Shown: in pieces, positions 16,943-25,739 of the stretch
How positions within the stretch are numbered: the stretch's first letter is position 1
Layout: every line of letters begins with the position of its first letter
NCBI GenBank assembly: GCA_016712525.1
Contig: JADJQX010000001.1
Location: 1,550,001 to 1,614,000 of the forward strand
Source of the DNA: Myxococcales bacterium
GTDB lineage: Bacteria; Myxococcota_A; Polyangia; Polyangiales; Polyangiaceae
Reading direction: 5' to 3'
Length of the DNA stretch: 64,000 nt
Position numbers and translations under genes: made by a program
Notes under the pieces: model-generated
What the model was told of the DNA's origin: nothing
Databases searched by the model: none
Seen by the model: the letters and a program-made list of their open reading frames with translations, nothing else

Positions 16943-18297
16943 CGCTCCAAGAGACCGTACTTCCTCAGTTTTTCGACCAAGGACGGGCGCGAGATGCCGA
17001 GGCGGCGGGCGGTCTCGCTCTGGTTCCGGCTGCACGTGTCGTACTCGGCCTCGATGAGGCCACGCTCGAAGGCCTCGACGCGCGCGCGGAGCGGCAGGCC
17101 CGGCCCCGGATCGACGGACGACGAACGCGACGCGGGCGCCACCGGCTCGGCGACCGAACGGTAGAGCGCGAGGGTGAGCCGGTCGTCCGGCGCGAGGGCG
17201 AGCAGACGTGCCACCGTGTTCTCGAGCTCGCGCACGTTGCCCGGCCAGGTGTGCGCCTGGAACGCCTCGACGAGCTGCGGCTCGACCTCGACGCGGCCCA
17301 TGCCGTAGCGCTCGGCGTACGACGCGGCGAACGCGTGGGTGAGGGGCGCGATGTCCTCGACGCGATCGCGGAGCGGCGGAATGCGCACGGGCACCACGGC
17401 GAGGCGGTAGTAGAGGTCCTCGCGGAAGCGCCCGGCGCGGGACTCGGCGGCGAGGTCTTTGTTGGTCGCGGCGACCAGGCGAACATCGACGATCTCCGGG
17501 CGCCCGCCTACGGGCTGCACCTCGCCCGACTGGAGCGCGCGGAGCACCTTGGCCTGGATCGCGAGCGGGAGATCGCCGATCTCGTCGATGAAGAGCGTGC
17601 CATTGTGGGCGTCTTGGAAATAGCCCCTCCGCGCGGCTTGGGCGCCCGTGAACGCGCCCTTCACGTGGCCGAACAGCTCGCTCTCGGCGAGCTCCCCGGG
17701 GATGGCAGCGGCGTTGAACCGCACGAACGGCTTGTCGGCGCGGCGCGAGTGCGCGTGCAGCGCGGCGGCGAGCACGTCTTTCCCGGTCCCGCTCTCGCCG
17801 GTGAGGAGCACGGTCACGTCTTTCGTGGCGACGCGGGCCACCACGTCGAGCACGCGGCGAAGCGCGGGGCTCTCGGCCACGAAGGGGCGTCCGAGGCGAG
17901 CCGCCGTTCGCAGTCGCGCGTTCTCGAGCCGGAGGGCGTGGGTCTCGATGCCGCGCCGTATGGCAAGCACGATCTCTTCGGGGTCGAATGGCTTCGGGAG
18001 GTACTCGAACGCGCCGGCCTTCATGGCCGCGACGGCCACGCGCTCCGAGCCATGGGCCGTGAGGATGAGCACGGGCACGGCCGGATCGACCGCGCGCACA
18101 CCCTCGAGCACGGCCATCCCGTCGACCTCGGGCATCGCGAGATCGGTGAGCACCACGTCGGCTCCGCGGGCCTCGAACGCCTCGAGCCCCTCGCGCCCAC
18201 CCGGGCACGTCTCGACCTCGAGGCCCGCGTCGGACAGCACGGCGTCCAACGTGAAGCGGATCGAGGGGTCGTCGTCGATGACGAGCACACGCGGCAT
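16939..18297 (-). CDS. NtrC-family sigma-54-dependent response regulator
   Basis: The product has 452 residues with all three modules. The receiver (1-120) has Asp8-Asp10 and phosphoacceptor Asp52 (TDLAMPEVDG). The AAA+ domain has Walker A GESGTGKD (167-174), the sigma-54-contact loop GAFTGA (214-219) and Walker B TLFIDEIGDL. The Fis-type helix-turn-helix near 427-450 reads ETARRLGISRPSLVEKL. It activates sigma-54 promoters after phosphorylation. The kinase gene lies immediately upstream (19 bp), forming a clear pair, and the substrate-binding lipoprotein overlaps its end. Target promoters are unknown. Confidence 0.93.
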   Translation of the reverse strand: MPRVLVIDDDPSIRFTLDAVLSDAGLEVETCPGGREGLEAFEARGADVVLTDLAMPEVDGMAVLEGVRAVDPAVPVLILTAHGSERVAVAAMKAGAFEYLPKPFDPEEIVLAIRRGIETHALRLENARLRTAARLGRPFVAESPALRRVLDVVARVATKDVTVLLTGESGTGKDVLAAALHAHSRRADKPFVRFNAAAIPGELAESELFGHVKGAFTGAQAARRGYFQDAHNGTLFIDEIGDLPLAIQAKVLRALQSGEVQPVGGRPEIVDVRLVAATNKDLAAESRAGRFREDLYYRLAVVPVRIPPLRDRVEDIAPLTHAFAASYAERYGMGRVEVEPQLVEAFQAHTWPGNVRELENTVARLLALAPDDRLTLALYRSVAEPVAPASRSSSVDPGPGLPLRARVEAFERGLIEAEYDTCSRNQSETARRLGISRPSLVEKLRKYGLLER

Positions 18298-18316
18298 GGA
18301 TAAGGCTCCTACCACG

Positions 18317-19660
18317 TCACGCCCCTTTTTTCGGCTCGGCGTGGGCGGGGTTCGGCAGGTGCACGAGCTTCGTCGAGAGGCGCGGCTCGCGCGGGAGCGT
18401 GAACGTGACGGTCGTACCCCGACCCACATGGCTCTCGATCGTGAACGTCCCTCCGTGCTGCTCGACGAGGCCCCGCGCGACCGCGACCCCGAGCCCCGAG
18501 CCCCCGGCGCGCGTGGTGAAGTACGGCTTGTCGAGGCGCGCGAGCACGGTCTCGCTCATGCCTTCGCCGCGATCGATGACCTTGATGGTGACCTCGCCGT
18601 CCGCGGCCGCGGAGGTCTCGATCGTGACACAGGCCTTCGGCGGCGAAGCTTGCAGCGCGTTGATGACGAGGTTCAGCATGGCCTGCCGAATCTTGCGGCC
18701 GTCGGCTTGGACGGTGACGGCCTCGGAGCCGACGACCTCGATGCGCTGCTCGTGCTCTTGCGTGCGCGTCTCGAGGAGGAGCGCGATCTCCTTGCCGACC
18801 GCAGCGGGCGCGACCGTGGACACTTTGAGGTCGTCGAGCCCGCGCGAGAACGACAAGAACCCCTCGACGATCGACTGGAGGCGCGTGGCCTCGGACTCGA
18901 TCAAGGCGAGGCGCTCGGCGACCTTCGGGTCGGCCGCGGTGCGCGCCATGTGCGCCGAAAGCCCCTTGATGGCCGAGAGTGGGTTCTTGACCTCGTGAGC
19001 GAGGCGCGCGGCGATTCCCTCGAGGGCACGTGAACGGTCCTCGTTCTCGGCGCAGATCTCCTCACGGCGCTCGGCCAGCTCGATGACCATGCGCTCGTGC
19101 ACCTGCGAGAGGCGCCCTCCCACCCTGTAGGCGGCGAGGCACGCGCTGCCCACCGACACGAGCGCGAGGAAGATGTAAGGTACACCGACCTGGCCGTCGT
19201 GGCCCACGAGCGGAGCAGGGAGCGGGAGCCACGGCGACATCGTGAGTGCCCCGGTGGCGACGAGCCCGGTGACGAACGCCACGAGCAGGGTCTTTCGGTG
19301 ACGGGCGTGCATGGCCCCGAGCGCAGCGCCTGCGACGAGGGGCACTCCGGCCGCCAAGATCGGGCTCGCGAGGCCCCCGGTGTTGGCGAGCGACACGAAG
19401 TAGCCGAGGGTGCCCATGACCGCGCGCCCGTGTTTGTGGGACCGCAAGAACACCCAGGGCACGATCCCGAACACGATCTGCACGACGAAGTGCACGAGCG
19501 TGGCGCGCCCCCACGCCATGACCCCCAGCACGAGCGCGTTGAACCCGACCATGTAGATCAGGTTCATGCGGCTCGCCGCGCGCGTCGGCGTGAAGAACGC
19601 GTACGCGCGAAGCGCATCGAGGCGCTCGCGCGTAGGGGCCGTGTCGGACGAGTCGTTCAC
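18317..19660 (-). CDS. Membrane histidine kinase, partner of the sigma-54 regulator
   Basis: The product has 447 residues from a GTG start. About six hydrophobic helices occupy residues 32-180 with only short loops, so the sensor is intramembrane and not a large periplasmic domain. A coiled linker leads to the H-box LAHEVKNPLSAIKG with His222. The catalytic domain has the N-box LNLVINALQAS near 329-339, G1 DRGEGMS and G2 GGSGLGVAVA. It is an NtrB-like orthodox kinase. It heads a minus-strand operon with the NtrC-type regulator and a BtuF-like lipoprotein. The signal is unknown; a hydrophobic or membrane-state cue is plausible from the lack of a periplasmic domain. Confidence 0.9.
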   Translation of the reverse strand: MNDSSDTAPTRERLDALRAYAFFTPTRAASRMNLIYMVGFNALVLGVMAWGRATLVHFVVQIVFGIVPWVFLRSHKHGRAVMGTLGYFVSLANTGGLASPILAAGVPLVAGAALGAMHARHRKTLLVAFVTGLVATGALTMSPWLPLPAPLVGHDGQVGVPYIFLALVSVGSACLAAYRVGGRLSQVHERMVIELAERREEICAENEDRSRALEGIAARLAHEVKNPLSAIKGLSAHMARTAADPKVAERLALIESEATRLQSIVEGFLSFSRGLDDLKVSTVAPAAVGKEIALLLETRTQEHEQRIEVVGSEAVTVQADGRKIRQAMLNLVINALQASPPKACVTIETSAAADGEVTIKVIDRGEGMSETVLARLDKPYFTTRAGGSGLGVAVARGLVEQHGGTFTIESHVGRGTTVTFTLPREPRLSTKLVHLPNPAHAEPKKGA

Positions 19661-19711
19661 CGAAGAGGTGGATGCCGCCCGAGACCCGAGGATCGCGTTC
19701 GGCGGTTTCGC

Positions 19712-21049
19712 TCAGCGTGCCGCGCGGCGGCGCCGTGCGACCGCGAGGCCGACGAGCGCGCCGATGAAGCCGAGGCCACGCCAGGGGACGGGCTTGGTCG
19801 GGTCGGGGGCGGCCGAGCAACCGCTGGTCGTCGTGGTGGTCGTGGTTGCGCCGCCCGCGCCCGGGCCGGGAGCCCCGGGGTCGGGCGTGGACCCGCTCGG
19901 GGTCGGGGTAGGCGAGCTAGGCTTGTAACAGCCCTTGTTCTTGCACTCGAAGCCCGACGGGCAGGGCGTCGAGTTGCTGCAGTCTTGGGTGCAGACGAGG
20001 GCGCCGTCGTCGGGGTGATTGCGGCACTTTCGCGACTCGCAGTCGACCGTGCGGGCGCACTCTTCGCCGAGCTTCTTGCCCTCGGTGGGCGTCGACGTGG
20101 GCGGCGGCTTCGGCGGCGCGGCGACCGGGGTCGTCCAGCTCGGCTCGGGGTAGAGCGTGAAGTTCGACGACGCGTTGCGCGCACCCTCGACGATGAAATC
20201 GCGCCACGAGTCGGCGCGGGTGATCGCGCTCCCCTCGCAGTTGCCGTTGTTCTCGCTCGTGCGCACGACGACGCCGAGGACGATGGGCGTGCCCGTGAGC
20301 GACGCCTGGTCCATGGCGCCCGAGCCCGAGTCGCCCGGGCACACGCCGTCGCCGCCGACGAGCTCCTTCGGGGGGAAGCTCGTGGGGCACGACTCACGGT
20401 AGTTGTTGTTGGGGGAGCCGGGGATGCACAGCACGGGGACGTCGGGGCGGAACCTGCGCGTGCCCGAGTCTCCGCCGAAGAACGACGTGACGCCGTAGCC
20501 GATGGCCTGGATGGTGGCGCCGTAGCGCGAGCGATCCCAGATTTCCGACTGGACCGCCGGCGTGGCCACCGTGCCCTCGGAGGCCATGTCCGAGAGGACG
20601 AGCAGCGCGATGTCGGCGTTGCAGGTCTCGTTGGTGGTCGGGCGCAGGATGCGGCTCACGCCGTGCCAGCCGATCGTGCTCTGGCCCTGCATTTGATAGT
20701 GCGTCGTGACGAAGAGCTGGTTCGTCGCGATCTTCTGGGCGCCGAACTTCTGGCCGGTGCACTCGACCTGGTCGGGCGAGTCGTCGACGCAGTGGCGAGC
20801 CGTGAGCACGAGGTTCGGCGTGATGAGCGTGCCCGAGCAGGATCCACGGCAATTTCCGCGGCCTCCGAAGCAGAGCCCCACGTTGAACCGGTACTTGTTG
20901 CTCGAGTCGACCGAGCCCCCCTGGATGCCTTGAGTGACCTTGCCGACCGAAGCGCCGTCGTCGTCGGAGACCTGGGGCGTGGCGCACGCCGCAAAAGCCA
21001 GGGCGGCGAGGACGATCGTGCCGGTCATAAGCAGGGGGCGCGTAATCAT
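19712..21049 (-). CDS. Trypsin-like serine protease lipoprotein with MYXO-CTERM tail
   Basis: The product has 445 residues. The start is preceded by an AAGGAG ribosome-binding site, and the lipobox is AFAAC (Cys22). The peptidase S1 triad is readable: His86 in LTARHC, Asp146 in NADIALL, and Ser241 in CPGDSGSG. The protease domain is followed by a Pro/Thr linker and a Cys-rich segment (CARTVDCESRKC, then CSNSTPCPSGFECKNKGC), a poly-Thr stretch, and a C-terminal Cys + helix + RRRRAAR of the MYXO-CTERM type. It therefore appears secreted and surface-anchored, perhaps carrying both lipid and C-terminal sorting signals. Such proteases fit a predatory or degradative lifestyle. Confidence 0.9.
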   Translation of the reverse strand: MITRPLLMTGTIVLAALAFAACATPQVSDDDGASVGKVTQGIQGGSVDSSNKYRFNVGLCFGGRGNCRGSCSGTLITPNLVLTARHCVDDSPDQVECTGQKFGAQKIATNQLFVTTHYQMQGQSTIGWHGVSRILRPTTNETCNADIALLVLSDMASEGTVATPAVQSEIWDRSRYGATIQAIGYGVTSFFGGDSGTRRFRPDVPVLCIPGSPNNNYRESCPTSFPPKELVGGDGVCPGDSGSGAMDQASLTGTPIVLGVVVRTSENNGNCEGSAITRADSWRDFIVEGARNASSNFTLYPEPSWTTPVAAPPKPPPTSTPTEGKKLGEECARTVDCESRKCRNHPDDGALVCTQDCSNSTPCPSGFECKNKGCYKPSSPTPTPSGSTPDPGAPGPGAGGATTTTTTTSGCSAAPDPTKPVPWRGLGFIGALVGLAVARRRRAAR

Positions 21050-21241
21050 TCGATCTCCTTGGGGAAAGGCTCGCGAGGGGCCCGCGTCGCCATGGAGCAT
21101 ACGGGGTCGATTCGCATACGCAAGATTGGACGCACGTCTTCCCCCTCCGCATTCACCCAACATTTCCGGAAGGTCCGAACAGGTCCTCTCCGGAGGCTCG
21201 CGTGCCGCACGCGCGTTCAGCGATGACGCACACGGACACGA

Positions 21242-22096
21242 TCAATCGGCGACCTCGACCATCGGCTCGCGCTCGAGGAGGCCCGCGGCGTGGGCCCTTC
21301 GGAAGAGCTCGACGAGGCCGCGACGGGTGTCGTCCGCGAGCGCGAGTGTGTCGGCGTTGGCGTACATGGCCAGGTAGCGATCGAGCAGGGCGCGGTCGAG
21401 CGCGACGTCGCCGCGCGTCTCGCGGTCGAGCAGGGCGTCCATCATGCGCTCGCGGTGCTCGAGGGCCCACGCGATCGAGGTGCGGCAGAGGCGCGCCACC
21501 TTGGCCACGGTCTCGGGGCCGAGCCCTCGACGGATCGCGTTCACGCCCAACGCGAGCGGCAATCCTCCGGTGAGCTCGGCGAAGCCCTGGCCCACGTCGG
21601 CCACGAGAGAGAAGCCCTCGCGTTCGTACGTGAGACGACCCTCATGGATGAGCAGCGCCGCGTCGACCTTGCCCTCGCGGAGGGCGTCGAACGTGAGCGA
21701 GTAGGGAGAGATGGGCACGACCACGGGCTCGAAGCGCGGCAAAAGCAGCTTCAACACCATGGCCGCCGTGGTGCCGTGACCCGGGATGCCGATGCGCTTT
21801 CCCTCGAAGTCGGCGAGCGTGCCTCCGGTGCGCGAGACGACGACCGGGCCGTACCCGCGGCCGACCGACGCGCCGCTGCCGAGCAGGAGGTAGGTGTGGG
21901 TGAGCCTCGCATACGTCGCCGCGCTGATCGCGATCACGTCGACCTCGCCCTTCGCCGCGAGGGTGTTCAGCGTCTCGGTGTCGGCGCGCTCGTGCCGGAA
22001 CGTGAGGCCCTCGGTGTCGATGTCGCCCCGGAGGAGCGGGAGGAACATGAAGATGTCGTCGCTGTCGGGCGAGAAGGCGAGGCTTAGCGGTTCCAC
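21242..22096 (-). CDS. mqnD: MqnD, 1,4-dihydroxy-6-naphthoate synthase (futalosine menaquinone pathway)
   Basis: The product has 284 residues. It has the MqnA/MqnD two-lobe fold with the typical opening LAFSPDSDDIFMFLPLL, the IDTEGL and ADTETLN strings, and LLIHEGRLTYEREGF, a MqnD signature containing the His thought to act in catalysis. The enzyme cleaves cyclic dehypoxanthine futalosine to 1,4-dihydroxy-6-naphthoate. The start is set by a strong Shine-Dalgarno (AAGGAGG, 22102-22108) 5 bp before a GTG at 22094-22096. No other mqn gene is in the window. Presence of mqnD implies menaquinone by the futalosine route, which could feed the quinone-linked cassette at 8.7-12 kb. Confidence 0.9.
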   Translation of the reverse strand: MEPLSLAFSPDSDDIFMFLPLLRGDIDTEGLTFRHERADTETLNTLAAKGEVDVIAISAATYARLTHTYLLLGSGASVGRGYGPVVVSRTGGTLADFEGKRIGIPGHGTTAAMVLKLLLPRFEPVVVPISPYSLTFDALREGKVDAALLIHEGRLTYEREGFSLVADVGQGFAELTGGLPLALGVNAIRRGLGPETVAKVARLCRTSIAWALEHRERMMDALLDRETRGDVALDRALLDRYLAMYANADTLALADDTRRGLVELFRRAHAAGLLEREPMVEVAD

Positions 22097-22185
22097 GCGG
22101 CCCTCCTTAGGGCGGACGCAGGCTCGTGCCAAGCTTCCGGCCGAAGGCGAGCGCCGAGCCCCCGACTTTGGTAGAGCGTTCTCTC

Positions 22186-22956
22186 ATGCGCATCGCCGTG
22201 CTCGACAAGGGTGAGGGGCCCGCTTACTTCCGCCTCGACGACGACTCTTCGGCAACGCCGTTCACGGCGCCACCCTACGCGGGGGGCGTACCCGACGAGC
22301 GCGCGCCCAAGGTGTCGTTCACCCCGTCCGACCTCCGCGCCCCGGTGCGGCCGACCAAGGTGTTGTGTGTAGGGCGCAACTATGCGGCCCACGCGAAAGA
22401 GCTCGGCAACGAGGTGCCGAAGGAGCCGCTGCTCTTCTTGAAGCCCCCGACGGCCGTGATCGGGCCCGAGGGAACCGTGCGGCTCCCCCCCGAGAGCGAG
22501 CGCGTGGAGCACGAGGTCGAGCTCGCCGTCGTCGTGGGTAAACGAGCGACGCGGGTCTCTCGCGAGGAGGCCCTGGCCCACGTGCTCGGGTACACCGTCG
22601 CGTGCGACGTGACGGCGCGCGATCTGCAACGAAAAGACGTGCAGTTTACACGTGCCAAGGGCTTCGACACGTTCTGCCCCGTCGGCCCGTGGATCGAGAC
22701 CGAGCTCCACACGGGCGATCTGGCGATCTCGTGCACCGTCTCGGGCTCGCGCCGCCAAGATGGCCGCACGCGCGACATGGTGTTCGACGTGCCCACGCTC
22801 GTGTCGGCCATGAGCCACGCGATGACCCTCGAGCCCGGGGATTTGCTGCTCACGGGCACGCCGGAGGGGGTCGGGCCGCTCGTCGACGGCGATCGTCTCG
22901 AGGTGGCGATCGAGGGGATCGGGGCGCTCACGGTGCGCGTCGAAAAGCTCGCGTGA
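22186..22956 (+). CDS. Fumarylacetoacetate hydrolase-family protein
   Basis: The product has 256 residues. It has the FAH fold signature: VLCVGRNYAAHAKELG, metal-binding EHEVELAVVVGK (Glu pair), GYTVACDVTARDLQ, and LLTGTPEGVGPL near the end. Members are divalent-metal hydrolases, decarboxylases or isomerases of beta-diketo acids in aromatic or amino-acid breakdown; oxaloacetate decarboxylases and acylpyruvases are also in this group, so the substrate is not assignable. The gene lies divergent from mqnD and its stop overlaps the next gene's GTG (GTGA), so the two are co-translated. Confidence 0.9.
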   Translation: MRIAVLDKGEGPAYFRLDDDSSATPFTAPPYAGGVPDERAPKVSFTPSDLRAPVRPTKVLCVGRNYAAHAKELGNEVPKEPLLFLKPPTAVIGPEGTVRLPPESERVEHEVELAVVVGKRATRVSREEALAHVLGYTVACDVTARDLQRKDVQFTRAKGFDTFCPVGPWIETELHTGDLAISCTVSGSRRQDGRTRDMVFDVPTLVSAMSHAMTLEPGDLLLTGTPEGVGPLVDGDRLEVAIEGIGALTVRVEKLA

Positions 22957-23807
22957 GGCGAGCCGGGGTCGTCGCCGTGAGCGTCGGCCTCGTCGGGATC
23001 GTGTTGGCGCTCGTCACCTATGTCGTGCGGCGCCCGACCGACGAGATCGCGTGCGGAGCCGGCTTTTCTCGCCGCGGCGTGAGGTGCTGCGTCTCGCCCG
23101 CCGGGGCGTGTGGGGAGGCTGCGGTGTGCCCTCGCCCGCTCGTTCGTGCGGCTTCCGGGGCCTCGTGTGTCGCGCCGCGCGCCCGGGTCCTCGTGCCCGA
23201 GACGACCGTGCTCGTCGGCCCTTCGGACTGGGAGGCCGAGGGGCGTGTGCGGCCTCGAACCGTGCATGTTGCATCGTTCGAGCTCGACGCCTTCGAGGCC
23301 CAGGTCTACGACGTCTCGTGTCCGACGTGTCCTCGCCCCGACGCTTCGGCCATGGCCTCCGGTGACCTCGCCCGGGCGGCTTCGGGCCTGTCGCTCGACG
23401 CCGCGAGGGCCTACTGTCGCTCGCGCGGCGGACGGCTCCCCACGGACGACGAGTGGCTCGTGGCGGCCGCGGGACCCAAGCCGAGGCGTTACCCTTGGGG
23501 AGACACCGGAGCCGTGTGCCGGCGTGGCGCGTGGGGGCGGGTCTCGGGGCCGTGTGCACACGAAGCGGCGGCGGGGCCCGACACGGTGGGCGCACACCCC
23601 GACGGCGACACGGACCTCGGCCTGCACGACATGGCCGGAAATGTGGCCGAATGGACCGAAGTGGGGGGCGCGGGCCAAGGTCGGCTCCGTGGCGGAAGTT
23701 ACGCGACGTCGCTCGCGACCGAGCTCCGAACGTGGGCGTACCGCGACGTCGATGGCTCATCACGCGCCGACGCGGGCGTGCGGTGCGCGTACGACGTCCC
23801 GAGGTGA
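22953..23807 (+). CDS. Membrane-anchored FGE-sulfatase (SUMF1-like) domain protein
   Basis: The product has 284 residues from a GTG overlapping the preceding stop. One N-terminal helix (AGVVAVSVGLVGIVLALVTY) anchors it; the rest is extracytoplasmic and begins with a Cys-rich segment (CGAGF...RCCVSPAGACG). The C-terminal ~180 residues match the formylglycine-generating-enzyme/C-type-lectin-like fold: RLPTDDEWLVAAAG, YPWGDTG, GLHDMAGNVAEWT, RGGSYATS and a final RCAY. True FGE catalytic Cys positions are not clearly present, so it may be a binding or structural member and not a sulfatase activator. Pairing with a FAH enzyme is unusual. Confidence 0.83.
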   Translation: MRRAGVVAVSVGLVGIVLALVTYVVRRPTDEIACGAGFSRRGVRCCVSPAGACGEAAVCPRPLVRAASGASCVAPRARVLVPETTVLVGPSDWEAEGRVRPRTVHVASFELDAFEAQVYDVSCPTCPRPDASAMASGDLARAASGLSLDAARAYCRSRGGRLPTDDEWLVAAAGPKPRRYPWGDTGAVCRRGAWGRVSGPCAHEAAAGPDTVGAHPDGDTDLGLHDMAGNVAEWTEVGGAGQGRLRGGSYATSLATELRTWAYRDVDGSSRADAGVRCAYDVPR

Positions 23808-23906
23808 AACGCCTCGTCGGCTCGCGATGCCGTCGGCAGCCGAACGTCGAAAATCGCAGGGCCGCCGAGTGCCGCCAGGCGCCGCGTCGTGTATCGTCGT
23901 TGGATC

Positions 23907-24770
23907 ATGGCGCGTTTCGTCCGTGGTGGTCTGGCGGGTGTGGTCTCCGTCGCCTGGCTCGTGGCGTGCTCGGGCGCGTTCTCCGCGGCGTCCCTCGACG
24001 GGGGCACGACCGAGCCGCGTGACGCCGAGGCCGAGCCTCGCGACACTTCGATCCTCGAGACGAGCACGCCCGATGCCGCGCCGAACGACGCCGGTGCCGA
24101 CGTGGTCGCGGACGCGCGCCGCCCATCCCCGTGCGTCGGACAGCGGCTCTTCTGTGACGACTTCGAGGACACGACCAAGAAGGTGGGCGCGCGCTGGGAC
24201 ACCGTGCGCGAAGAGGTCGGCACGTTCGATCTCGATCCGACCGAGGTCGTCTCGGGGGAGCGCGCGCTCCGGTTGCGCCTCGCCCCAGGCTCGGGGACGC
24301 GCTCGTCCGACCTCGCGAAGGCCATCGACCTCCCCTCTCCGAACGTGCGTGTCACGTTCGATCTCTCGTTGGACTTGGCACAAGACATCACCTCCCAGCT
24401 CCTGGAGCTCCTGTTCGTGGAGCCGCAGCCTTACCCGTCCGGCGTGAATTTCCAGGCTTTCGAGATCATCGTCGGGGGCCCCGGTCCCAGGCTCGAGGCC
24501 TACCGATCTTTCACGGACGGTGGAGACTCGGTCGACTCCGTCCCCGTGACGCTCGCCTCGCGTCGGTACGTCCGCGGCGTGATGGAGCTTCGGCACGCGC
24601 AGGCCAATCTGAGCGCCCAGCTCTCGCTCGACGGTCAGGTCGTCGGCACTCGGACCTTCGCGACGCCGGCGCCCACGCGTGTGCTCCTGCGGATCGGTGC
24701 GCCCTACACGCGATCCGTGACGACGCCGGGCACCGTCCGCTTCGACGACGTGTTCGTCGAGGCCCTCTGA
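23907..24770 (+). CDS. Lipoprotein with CDDFE beta-sandwich module, first of a tandem pair
   Basis: The product has 287 residues. The signal ends in lipobox AWLVAC; an acidic Ala/Asp/Pro spacer runs to about residue 80. The remaining ~205 residues open with LFCDDFED and include SGERALRLRL, NVRVTFDLSLDL and a closing VRFDDVFVEAL, a pattern like LamG/concanavalin-type sandwiches that contain a 'DDFE..W' start. It is a clear paralogue of the next gene: the same CDDFE, SGxRxLRLR, EP.PYP.GV.FQ.F, FxDGG and FDDVFVEAL elements occur in the same order. Likely a surface carbohydrate-binding or structural lipoprotein; no catalytic residues are evident. Confidence 0.82.
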   Translation: MARFVRGGLAGVVSVAWLVACSGAFSAASLDGGTTEPRDAEAEPRDTSILETSTPDAAPNDAGADVVADARRPSPCVGQRLFCDDFEDTTKKVGARWDTVREEVGTFDLDPTEVVSGERALRLRLAPGSGTRSSDLAKAIDLPSPNVRVTFDLSLDLAQDITSQLLELLFVEPQPYPSGVNFQAFEIIVGGPGPRLEAYRSFTDGGDSVDSVPVTLASRRYVRGVMELRHAQANLSAQLSLDGQVVGTRTFATPAPTRVLLRIGAPYTRSVTTPGTVRFDDVFVEAL

Positions 24771-24868
24771 ATCCGAACCTGAGTCCGAGCGGGACATGGC
24801 TCGAGACGCCCAAGGTAGGGGGAGGTGCGAGGTGCGGCAGCCTCGTCGCGATCTGCTACCGTCTCAAC

Positions 24869-25729
24869 GTGGTGCTCCTCGTCCGAAGACTCGGTGCGAT
24901 CGTGCTCGGCCTCGGGCTCTTGGGGGGCGCTGCGTGCTCGGGGGCGTTCGGCGTCGCGCCATCGCCGGACGCAGGGAGCGCGCCATCGCCGGACGCGATC
25001 GCCGCGATTTCGCCTCCCGGCGACGCGGCTTCGGAAGATGCCGCGTCGCCCCCCGACGCCGGCTCAAGAGACGCGGCCGTGCCCTCGCCATGCTCGAGTC
25101 AGCACCTCTTTTGTGACGATTTCGAGGGCAACGGTGAGCCCTCGGCACGATGGGAGGCCGTGCGAACGGGGGCCGGCTCCTTCGACTACGACACGACCAC
25201 CTTCGTGTCGGGCGCTCGGTCCCTACGCCTCCGCATGACGGCGGGCTCCGGCGAGCGATCGTCCGACCTTCGCAAGGTGATAGCGCTCCCCGGGCCGAAC
25301 GCGCGCGTGACGTTTCACCTGCGAGTCGACCTCCCCTCGAGTGGCTCGTTCAAAGAGATCTCGAACCTCTTCGTCGAGCCCGAGCCGTACCCCGCGGGAG
25401 TGGGATTCCAGACGTTCGCCGTCGCCATTTACGACACGGGCCCGCACTACGAGACCTTCCGCTCGTTCCAGGACGGGGGCTCGTCCTTCGGGGCGACGCC
25501 GATCCCGGGGGCCCAACAAGGCCGGTTCGTGCGCGGCGAGATCGACCTTCGTCACTCCGGAGGCACGCTCACGTCCGTTCTCCGCGCCGACGGCACGATC
25601 GTGGCGACGGGCTCGATGGTCACGCCACAGCCGAACCGCATCGTCCTTCGCATCGGTGTTCCGTACTCGTTCAACGCCGAGATCGAGCCCGTCGTTCGGT
25701 TCGACGACGTCTTCGTCGAGGCGCTGTGA
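24869..25729 (+). CDS. Lipoprotein with CDDFE beta-sandwich module, second of a tandem pair
   Basis: The product has 286 residues from a GTG. The lipobox is GGAAC, then an Asp/Ala/Pro spacer containing a short duplication (APSPDAGSAPSPDA) encoded by a repeated 17-bp unit. The C-terminal domain repeats the layout of the preceding gene: HLFCDDFEG, SGARSLRLRM, FVEPEPYPAGVGFQTF and the identical end RFDDVFVEAL. The 98-bp spacing and shared gene structure point to local duplication followed by divergence, mostly in the spacer. Function unknown; the pair probably occupies the same envelope niche. Confidence 0.82.
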   Translation: MVLLVRRLGAIVLGLGLLGGAACSGAFGVAPSPDAGSAPSPDAIAAISPPGDAASEDAASPPDAGSRDAAVPSPCSSQHLFCDDFEGNGEPSARWEAVRTGAGSFDYDTTTFVSGARSLRLRMTAGSGERSSDLRKVIALPGPNARVTFHLRVDLPSSGSFKEISNLFVEPEPYPAGVGFQTFAVAIYDTGPHYETFRSFQDGGSSFGATPIPGAQQGRFVRGEIDLRHSGGTLTSVLRADGTIVATGSMVTPQPNRIVLRIGVPYSFNAEIEPVVRFDDVFVEAL

Positions 25730-25739
25730 GACCGCGCCC

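Noticed and set aside
20461..20475. A second GDSG-like string in the MYXO-CTERM protease (residues 192-196)
   Set aside because: It precedes the correct Ser position; the CPGDSGSG at 238-244 has the spacing to His86 and Asp146 of peptidase S1.
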